36,314 nucleotides of DNA, from contig JAILZQ010000010.1 in the NCBI GenBank assembly GCA_023512415.1, forward strand, positions 1-36,314, given 5' to 3'. The position numbers were made by a program, and so were the translations under genes. How positions within the stretch are numbered: the stretch's first letter is position 1; every line of letters begins with the position of its first letter. Under the pieces are notes generated by a model that was not told the origin of the DNA, made no database searches, and worked only from the letters and a program-made list of their open reading frames with translations. This DNA is from Geminicoccaceae bacterium (GTDB lineage Bacteria > Pseudomonadota > Alphaproteobacteria > Geminicoccales > Geminicoccaceae). Shown here piece by piece: positions 30,496-36,314 of the stretch.

Positions 30496-32817
30496 TCAGG
30501 CGGCGGCCCGGCGCGCCCCCTGGGCCAACCGCCAGACCTTCTCCGGCAGGGCGGGCATGTCGACGTGGCGGACCCCGAGCGGAGACAGCGCGTCGACCAG
30601 CGCGTTGATCACCGCGGCACAGGAGCCGACCGAGCCCGCCTCGCCGCAACCCTTCACGCCCAACGGATTGTTCCGGCACCGGACCTCGACCGTCGAGAAG
30701 TCGAAGGACGGCAGATCGTCGGCCCGCGGCATGCAATAGTCCATGAAGGAGCCGGTCAGGAGCTGGCCCGAGCGGTCGTAGACCGTGTGCTCCAGCAGCG
30801 CCTGGCCGATGCCCTGGACCACCCCGCCGTGGACCTGCCCTTCGACCAGGAGCGGGTTCACCACGACCCCGAAATCGTCGACCACGGTGTAGCGGACGAT
30901 CCGGGTGACGCCGGTCTCGGGGTCGACCTCGACCTCGGCCACGTGGCAGCCGTTCGGGAAGGTCCAGGCATCGAGCTCGATCGAGGCGCTCGCATCGAGG
31001 CCCTCTTCGAGCCCGGGCGGCTTGCTCGCCATGACCCGCACCCGCTCGGCGAGCTCCAGGATGCCGATCGCCCGGTCCGTGCCGGCGACGCGGAAGGTGC
31101 CGCCTTCGAAGGTGATGTCGGCGACCGCCGTCTCGAACACGTGCGCGGCGGCGACCTTGCCCTTCTCGATCACCCGGTCCGAGGCCTCGAGGATCGCCAC
31201 CCCCTCGGCCGTCAAGGAACGCGAGCCGCCGGTCCCGCCGCCGTCGGCGATCGCGTCCGTGTCGCCCTGGACGATCCGCACCTTCTCGAACGGCACGCCC
31301 AGCCGCTCGACCAGGACTTGGGCATAGGCGGTCTCGTGACCCTGACCGTTGCTCTGCGTGCCGACCAGCACCTCGACCGCGCCGTCCGCGGTGAACCGCA
31401 CCGTGGCGTGCTCGACCGGGTTGCCCATGGTCGATTCGATGTAATAGCAGAGGCCGATCCCGCGCAGCTTGCCGCGTCGAGCCGCTTCGGCCCGGCGAGT
31501 CGGGAAGCCCTGCCAATCGGCGCGCGCGACCGCGGCGTTCATCACGCGCTCGAAGTCGCCCGAATCGTAGATTTCACCGGCCGCCGTCTTGAACGGCATC
31601 TGCTCGGGCCGGATGAAGTTCTTGCGGCGCAGCTCGAGCCGGTCGACGCCGAGTTCGGCCGCCGCGAGATCCATGAGCCGCTCGATGCAGTAGATCGATT
31701 CGGGCCGCCCGGCGCCGCGATAGGCGTCGACCGGAACGGTGTTGGTGAAGACCGCCTTCACCCCGTAGCTCAGGCACTTCACGTCGTAGACGCCGGGCAG
31801 GACCTTGAGCGCCGCTCCGGTCGGGATGAAGGGCGCGAAGAAGTAATAGTACGCGCCCATGTTGGCGACGACGTCCACCTTGAGCCCGAGGATCCGGTGG
31901 TCGGCATCGAAGGCGAGCTCGGCCACGGTCACGTGGTCGCGGCCCTGGCTGTCGGAAAGGAACGCTTCGCCGCGCTCGCTCGTCCACTTGACCGGCCGGC
32001 CGAGCTTCCGGGCGGCGAAGGCGCAGAGCGTGTACTCGCCGTAGAACATCGCCTTCATGCCGAAACCCCCGCCGACGTCGGGGGTCAGGACCCGCACTTT
32101 CTCCTTCGCCAGGCCCAGATTTTGGGCGAGCACGTCGCGGAACGCCCAGCCGCCCTGGGTGCAGGTGTGCACGGTGAGCTTGCCGGCCCCCGCGTCCCAT
32201 TCGGCGACCGCGGCGCGCGGCTCCATCGGGTTGCAGACGAGCCGGTTGTTGACGAGCTCGAGGCGCACCCGCCGGGCCGCCTTCGCGAACGCCGCGGCGA
32301 CCGCCCGCTCGTCGCCGAAATGCCAGTCGAAGGCGAGATTGCCGGGGCATTCCTCGTGCACCGGCGGGACCCGGGCGCCGAGCGCGGCGGCCGTGTCGAC
32401 GACCCCCTCGAGCGGCTCGTAGTCGACCTCGACGAGTTCGGCCGCATCGCGCGCCTGCGCCCGGGTCTCGGCCACGACGAAGGCGACCTTGTCGCCGACG
32501 TAGCGAACCTTGTCGCGGCAGAGGATCGGGTGCGCCGGCATCGGCGCCTTCGAGCCGTCGCGGTTGGTGATCGGCACGAAGCAGGGTATCGAGGCGCCGC
32601 CCACGTCCGCCGCCGTGAGCACGGCCAGCACACCGGGGGCGGCCATGGCCTTGCTCGTGTCGATCCGGCGGATCCGGGCGTGCGCGTGCGGGCTGCGGAC
32701 GACGAAGCCGTAGACTTGGCCGGGCAGGTTGACGTCGTCGGTGAACCGGCCGCGACCGGTGACGAGCCGCTGGTCCTCCACCCGTCGCACCGGCTGGCCG
32801 ATCCCGAACTTCGCCAT
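30496..32817 (-). CDS. Molybdenum hydroxylase large subunit, form II CoxL-like
   Basis: Molybdopterin-binding catalytic subunit of the xanthine dehydrogenase/aldehyde oxidase family, 773 residues. The start MAKFGIGQPVRRVEDQRLVTGRGRFTDD and the hammerhead domain are followed by two Mo-cofactor domains. The active-site loop is AYRGAGR (365-371), the form II signature, not the AYRCSFR of true aerobic CO dehydrogenase, and the catalytic Glu726 is in GCGEAGS. It should hydroxylate an aldehyde or N-heterocycle. The iron-sulfur and FAD subunits it needs are not next to it. GGGAGGAAG precedes the ATG at 32817, and a good promoter lies in the gap to the thioesterase gene. Confidence 0.9.
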   Translation of the reverse strand: MAKFGIGQPVRRVEDQRLVTGRGRFTDDVNLPGQVYGFVVRSPHAHARIRRIDTSKAMAAPGVLAVLTAADVGGASIPCFVPITNRDGSKAPMPAHPILCRDKVRYVGDKVAFVVAETRAQARDAAELVEVDYEPLEGVVDTAAALGARVPPVHEECPGNLAFDWHFGDERAVAAAFAKAARRVRLELVNNRLVCNPMEPRAAVAEWDAGAGKLTVHTCTQGGWAFRDVLAQNLGLAKEKVRVLTPDVGGGFGMKAMFYGEYTLCAFAARKLGRPVKWTSERGEAFLSDSQGRDHVTVAELAFDADHRILGLKVDVVANMGAYYYFFAPFIPTGAALKVLPGVYDVKCLSYGVKAVFTNTVPVDAYRGAGRPESIYCIERLMDLAAAELGVDRLELRRKNFIRPEQMPFKTAAGEIYDSGDFERVMNAAVARADWQGFPTRRAEAARRGKLRGIGLCYYIESTMGNPVEHATVRFTADGAVEVLVGTQSNGQGHETAYAQVLVERLGVPFEKVRIVQGDTDAIADGGGTGGSRSLTAEGVAILEASDRVIEKGKVAAAHVFETAVADITFEGGTFRVAGTDRAIGILELAERVRVMASKPPGLEEGLDASASIELDAWTFPNGCHVAEVEVDPETGVTRIVRYTVVDDFGVVVNPLLVEGQVHGGVVQGIGQALLEHTVYDRSGQLLTGSFMDYCMPRADDLPSFDFSTVEVRCRNNPLGVKGCGEAGSVGSCAAVINALVDALSPLGVRHVDMPALPEKVWRLAQGARRAAA

Positions 32818-32839
32818 CGCTTCCTCCCTCGCGCCGGCC

Positions 32840-32851
32840 GGACGGCCGTCC
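32840..32851. promoter_or_regulatory. Palindrome GGACGGCCGTCC near the molybdenum enzyme promoter
   Basis: Perfect 12 bp palindrome placed between the predicted transcription start (near 32858) and the ribosome-binding site of the gene that starts at 32817. Such a position suits a repressor operator or a 5' hairpin. Confidence 0.4.
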
Positions 32852-32864
32852 CTGCCCGCTGCGC

Positions 32865-32893
32865 GATATAGAACCCGCTCGGTGCTCTCTCAA
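32865..32893 (-). promoter_or_regulatory. Sigma-70-like promoter of the molybdenum hydroxylase gene
   Basis: On the minus strand TTGAGA (32888-32893, five of six -35 positions) and TATATC (32865-32870, four of six -10 positions) are exactly 17 bp apart. The -35 box overlaps the thioesterase stop codon. It is the best promoter match in the window and suggests independent expression of the downstream gene. Confidence 0.6.
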
Positions 32894-33333
32894 CCGTCGC
32901 GACGGAAGAGCCGGTAAGCCCCGATCGCCGAGGCCAAAAGCGGCCCGCCTGCCTCCCCCTCGTGCAGGTGCATGACGAGGTGCGCGACGCTCTTGCCGAG
33001 ATGGTCGATCCGGGCGGTGGCGACGACCCGACCCGGCTCGGCCGGGCGGATGAAGTTGGCGGCCAAGGAGATGGTCGCGATCCGCGCGAGGGTTTCGCCG
33101 ACCGCGAGGGCGGCTGCGACCCCGCCCACCGTGTCGAGCAGGACGAGCGTGACCCCGCCGTGGGCCACGCCAAACTGGCTCAGATGGCGCTCCTCGAGGT
33201 CGAGCTCGACGGTGAGGCCGGCATCCTCGTCCCAACCGTAGCGGTAACCCACGAGGCTTTCGAACGGCCCGGTCAGCGGTCGCCCCGCGGTCGCGGCGAG
33301 GGCCGCCTCGAGCCGCTCGCGCGTGGGTCGCAT
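32890..33333 (-). CDS. PaaI-family hotdog thioesterase
   Basis: Acyl-CoA thioesterase-like protein of 147 residues with the hotdog hallmark FGVAHGGVTLVLLDTVGG (His58-Gly-Gly and Asp67) and the later ANFIRPAEPGRVVATARI and HLGKSVAHLVMHLHEG strands. It begins at 33333 within the corA stop (TGATG), so translation is probably coupled to corA. The longer ORF in the track is the corA end in another frame. The substrate is unknown; PaaI-type enzymes commonly release aryl- or short acyl-CoA. Confidence 0.87.
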   Translation of the reverse strand: MRPTRERLEAALAATAGRPLTGPFESLVGYRYGWDEDAGLTVELDLEERHLSQFGVAHGGVTLVLLDTVGGVAAALAVGETLARIATISLAANFIRPAEPGRVVATARIDHLGKSVAHLVMHLHEGEAGGPLLASAIGAYRLFRRDG

Positions 33334-34322
33334 CAGAGCCAGCCCCGCTGCTTGAAGAACCAATAAGGCAGTACGGCCGACAGCACCATGAGGAGGAGCG
33401 CGAAGGGATAGCCGAGTGGCCACGACAATTCCGGCATGAACTCGAAATTCATGCCGTAGATGCTGGCGATCAAGGTCGGCGGCAGGAAGACCACCGCCAC
33501 GACCGAGAAGATCTTGATGATGTTGTTCTGCTCGATGTTGATGAGGCCGAGGGTGGCTTCCAAAAGAAAGCTGGTCTTCTGCGAAAGGAAGGTGGTGTGG
33601 TCGGAGAGCGACTGCACGTCGCGGACCAGCGCCTTGGCCCGGGCCCGCACCTCCTTGCGGTTGGAACCGAGGACCAACTGGCTCGTCGCCACGGCGAGCA
33701 GCACGCGCTGCAGGGTCAAGATGCTCTCGCGCAACTTGGCCGCGGTGTCGCCGTTCCGGCCGATCCGGTCGACCGTGCGCACGAGGTCGATCCGCTCGCC
33801 GGCCTTGGCCCGCCGCTTGGCCGCCGCGCCGAAAATCTCGGCCGAAAGCTCGTCGACGTCGAGGTCGGTTTTTTCGAGGATGTCGGCGAGCCGGGCGACG
33901 ATCTGGTCCATCAGCCAGAAGAAGGCCGCCTGCGCCGTGCCGAGCCCGCTACCCGCCCGCTCGAGCCGCGACTTCAGGGTGCGGAAGGGTTGCGGGTCCT
34001 CGTAGCGCAGGGTGACGAGCCGGTCGCCCTTCAAGACGAAGGTGATCTCGGTCGTGGCCGGCGGCGGCTCGTCGGCGTGGACCAGGAGCGTGGCGGTGAG
34101 GAACAGTGCCTCGCTCTCCTCGTAGACCCGGGCGGAGGCCTCGATCTCCTGCATCTCCTCCCGCGAGGGCATGGCGATCCCGAGCGCCCGCTCGACGAAG
34201 CGGACCTCTTCCGGGCTCGGGGAGCGAAGGTCGAACCAGATCACCTCGGCCGGCAGCTCGCCTTCGGGCGGCTGCTCGTGGACGAACATCTCGCGAGCGC
34301 ACCGCGTGAAGGTGGCGAGCAT
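33333..34322 (-). CDS. corA: CorA-family divalent cation transporter
   Basis: Pentameric inner-membrane Mg2+ (or Co2+/Ni2+) channel, 329 residues. The large N-terminal cytoplasmic domain ends in the long stalk helix, and the two C-terminal membrane helices flank the universal selectivity motif YGMNF (GMN at 290-292). The helix before it reads IIKIFSVVAVVFLPPTLIASIYG. AGGAGG lies five bases upstream of the ATG at 34322; the further upstream ORF is non-coding. It shares a TGATG junction with the thioesterase gene. CorA paralogues of this type may also export; function is given by family. Confidence 0.93.
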   Translation of the reverse strand: MLATFTRCAREMFVHEQPPEGELPAEVIWFDLRSPSPEEVRFVERALGIAMPSREEMQEIEASARVYEESEALFLTATLLVHADEPPPATTEITFVLKGDRLVTLRYEDPQPFRTLKSRLERAGSGLGTAQAAFFWLMDQIVARLADILEKTDLDVDELSAEIFGAAAKRRAKAGERIDLVRTVDRIGRNGDTAAKLRESILTLQRVLLAVATSQLVLGSNRKEVRARAKALVRDVQSLSDHTTFLSQKTSFLLEATLGLINIEQNNIIKIFSVVAVVFLPPTLIASIYGMNFEFMPELSWPLGYPFALLLMVLSAVLPYWFFKQRGWL

Positions 34323-34554
34323 GCGGCCTCCTGTCCGATCGGGGAGCCCCGCCGGTGTAGCCGAGATCGAGGACGGACCCAAGCCGGGCGGGCGAGCCGC
34401 CGACCCTCGCCACTCAGGAGCTGGATCCGCGGCTGGATGATCTCCTCCGAAGCGACCGTTCGTACGACGTCGGCCTCCTCGTCGATTGCCCGGGAGGCGA
34501 GCCGTCGCTACGAGAAATCCGCAATGGATCGTCGAATGATCGGGATGTTCCCAA

Positions 34555-35621
34555 TTGATCGGCACGGATCCTTCCGGTGCACCCGACTTCGAAGACGAGC
34601 CGGGCTTCCGGGCGGTCGGCGATCGGTCGCCGCCGTCACGCGGTCGAGCGGATCACGCCGAGCCCTCGACGAGCCCGAGAGGCGTCGAGATCGACCCCGT
34701 CGACCACCGTCCGGGCCCGGGCGATCTCCCGCCCGAATCGAGCTTCCGCGCGCTCCTGGCCCATGCACCCGACGCGCTGCTCGTCGTCGACGGGCAGGGC
34801 ACGGTGCGCCTCGCCAACGAGGTGGCCGGGCGGCTCTGGGGAGAGCCCGCCTCGGTCCTGGTCGGCCGGCCGCTCGCGGGCCTGCTGGAGCCGGTGGAGC
34901 GGGCATGGGAGGAGCTCGCCGGAACGGTCGGCGCACCGGTCGAGATGCGGGCGCGACGCCGGTCGGCCGAGGCCGTCCCGGTCGAGGTCGCGCTCGGGCC
35001 GGTCGGCTTGCTCGGGCGACCGCTGCGGTTCGTCGCGGTCCGCGACGTGAGCGCGCGGCGCGCCCGCGAGGTGGCGATCGCGCGTTTGGCGCTGCGCGAC
35101 CCGCTGACCCGCCTGGCCAACCGGCTCGCTTTCGAGGATCGGCTGCGCCAGGCGATCGGCCGCGCCGAACGGTACGGCGGCCTCCTCGCGCTCCATCTGC
35201 TCGATCTCGACGGTTTCAAGGCGGTCAACGACCGGCACGGGCATCGTTTCGGCGATGCCGTGCTCGTGGCGTTCGCCGGGCGGCTGCGGCCGATCGTCCG
35301 CGCGAGCGACACGCTGGCAAGGCTCGGCGGCGACGAGTTCGCCCTCCTCCAGAGCGAACTCCGGGCGCTCGACGGTGCCGGGGCGGCCGCCCGGAGGCTG
35401 CTCGCGAGCCTCGCCGCCCCGCTCGAGGTCGGAGCGTTGCAGCTCACGATCGCCGCCAGCATCGGGACCGCGCTCTACCCCCTGCACGGCCGGACGCCCG
35501 AGGCACTCTTCGAGGCCGCCGATCGCGCGCTCTACGCCGCCAAGCGATCGGGGGGGGTGCCGTGCTCCTCGCCACGCCGGATCCGGCGGACGGTCCGGTG
35601 CGCGCCGCGGACGAGGGCTAG
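34555..35621 (+). CDS. PAS-GGDEF diguanylate cyclase with a 3' frameshift
   Basis: Makes the second messenger c-di-GMP. From the TTG at 34555: a disordered N terminus (1-60), a PAS domain (about 61-168, FRALLAHAPDALLVVDGQGTVRLANE), then a GGDEF domain with intact GGDEF (258-262) and inhibitory-site RxxD (249-252). After AKRSGG (residue 334) the frame as given runs on to 35841 as a low-complexity tail antisense to the next gene. A run of eight G (35550-35557) sits exactly there. With nine G the frame would read GGGAVLLATPDPADGPVRAADEG and stop at 35621, a natural end sharing CTAG with the opposite gene. The end is given for that corrected frame. The start codon is uncertain; no ATG is in frame. 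Confidence 0.8.
35550..35557. repeat. G8 homopolymer at the cyclase frameshift
   Basis: Eight consecutive G residues near the end of the GGDEF coding region. It marks the point where the natural reading frame is lost; it may be a sequencing length error, a real mutation, or a slippage-prone phase-variable tract. Confidence 0.8.
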
Positions 35622-36314
35622 CCCGCCGTCCCGACCGGCACCGGCCGCCGGGCCGGGGCCAGCCACCGGCGCCGCCAAGCCTCGAGCATCAACAGGTTCC
35701 ACAACGGGAAGCGACGATCGCAGCGGCCCTCGAGGTGCTGCGCCCAGACCCGCCGCACCGGCGCCGGATCGACCAGACCCGCCTCGGCGAGCCGGCGGGG
35801 ATCGAGCAGGTCCTCGGCCCAGTCGCGCAGCGGACCCCTGAGCCAGTCGTGGATCGGCAGCGAGAAGCCGCGCTTGCCGCGGTCGACGAGTTCGTCCGGT
35901 AGATGGCGGGCGAGCAGCCGGCGCAGGAGATATTTGCCGCTGCCGGCGCGAGCCCGGAGCCCGGGCGGCAGGCGGAAGACGAACGCGACGACCCGGTGAT
36001 CGAGCAGCGGACAACGCGCCTCGAGGCTCACCGCCATGCTCGCCCGATCGAGCTTGGTCAAAATGTCCTCGGGCAGCCAGGACAGCAGGTCGAGGAGCTG
36101 CAGCCGGGTCGCGAGGTCGGGCACGCGGGCGGCGAGCGCGCCGTCGAAGCCCGCCGGCTCCGGCGCCGGCGCCCCCGTGAGGGTCTCGGGTTCGCCCCAG
36201 TGGCTCGCGATCTCGAGGCTCGCCCGTTCGGGCGGGCCCGCCAGGACGCGCGCGAGGCGCCGGGCCCGCTCGGCGAGCCGCTCGGGCTCGAGCCGGCGGG
36301 GCACGAGCCGGCCG
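35618..36314 (-). CDS. Asparagine-synthase-type amidotransferase, C-terminal part
   Basis: The window holds about the last 230 residues of a glutamine-dependent asparagine synthase family protein; the frame is open to the edge, so the GTG at 36304 in the ORF track is not the start. The synthetase domain is clear: LLDLLSWLPEDILTKLDRASMAVSLEARCPLLDHRVVAF, then SGKYLLRRLLARHLPDELVDRGKRGFSLPIHDWLRGPLRDW. Such genes act either in asparagine synthesis (asnB) or in modifying surface polysaccharides and peptides, and the missing N-terminal half and upstream genes would decide. It converges with the cyclase gene, each stop lying in the shared CTAG. Confidence 0.9.
   Translation of the reverse strand, partial: GRLVPRRLEPERLAERARRLARVLAGPPERASLEIASHWGEPETLTGAPAPEPAGFDGALAARVPDLATRLQLLDLLSWLPEDILTKLDRASMAVSLEARCPLLDHRVVAFVFRLPPGLRARAGSGKYLLRRLLARHLPDELVDRGKRGFSLPIHDWLRGPLRDWAEDLLDPRRLAEAGLVDPAPVRRVWAQHLEGRCDRRFPLWNLLMLEAWRRRWLAPARRPVPVGTAG

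Noticed and set aside
30496-32817. Aerobic carbon monoxide dehydrogenase (CoxL form I)
   Set aside because: The active-site loop is AYRGAGR and lacks the Cys of AYRCSFR, so CO oxidation is not supported.
30100-32871. 923 aa plus-strand ORF opposite the molybdenum enzyme
   Set aside because: Antisense shadow; the minus strand carries the conserved enzyme with promoter and ribosome-binding site.
35622-35841. Natural C-terminal extension of the diguanylate cyclase to 428 aa
   Set aside because: The tail is low-complexity, antisense to the conserved synthase domain, and begins exactly at a G8 run; a natural end exists in the other frame.
1-36314. Mobile elements, CRISPR arrays, tRNA genes, toxin-antitoxin or phage defence systems
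   Set aside because: No transposase, integrase, spaced direct repeats, T-arm sequences or defence-type gene pairs were seen; the Uma2 gene alone is insufficient evidence.

Overview
The window is a gene-dense, very GC-rich (about 70 percent by eye) bacterial chromosome segment. Gene content and protein style (leuC-leuD-leuB order, a phasin, a host-attachment-family protein, a DppABCDF-like operon with a Tat-type binding protein, form II molybdenum hydroxylase) suggest an alphaproteobacterium, perhaps a deep-branching Rhodospirillales or Geminicoccales relative. That placement is inference. I see no tRNA, rRNA, CRISPR array, transposase or attachment site.

Layout. 1-3127 (+): leucine biosynthesis, leuC (5' end outside the window), leuD and leuB. 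leuC and leuD are separated by 555 bp holding two intrinsic terminators and a foldable segment that may be a small RNA. 3164-3868 (-): exported Mn-type superoxide dismutase. 3986-9186 (+): a five-gene peptide-type ABC importer operon in which every junction is a GTGA overlap. 9144-15056 (-): a sugar uptake and catabolic operon (LsrF/FbaB-type aldolase, FGGY kinase, large binding protein, two permeases, no ATPase). 15246-20820: a Uma2-family nuclease, a gluconate 5-dehydrogenase-like SDR on the minus strand, then a plus-strand run of alpha/beta hydrolase, SDR, RidA, DadA-like dehydrogenase and an Asp/Glu-racemase-family enzyme, which looks like a small catabolic set for an amino-acid-like compound.

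20864-30461 (+): a stress/storage block with a Lon-related protease, a coupled Usp-like protein, a small unknown protein, a host-attachment-family protein, 3-hydroxyacyl-CoA dehydrogenase, a TetR regulator, a phasin with a strong TGC-rich palindrome at its promoter, a LOG-family nucleotide hydrolase, a beta-CASP metallo-beta-lactamase homologue that has lost its zinc-binding histidines, and an unknown 160-residue protein. 30496-34322 (-): corA, a PaaI-type thioesterase and an orphan form II molybdenum hydroxylase large subunit with its own well-formed promoter. 34555-35621 (+): a PAS-GGDEF diguanylate cyclase whose last codons are thrown out of frame at a run of eight G. 35618-36314 (-): the C-terminal part of an asparagine-synthase-type amidotransferase.

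The most notable points are the inactivated beta-CASP protein in a stress/PHA neighbourhood, the poly-G frameshift together with a shared CTAG stop, the candidate RNA between leuC and leuD, the phasin operator, and two catabolic clusters of unknown substrate. No single wholly new system is proven by the sequence alone.
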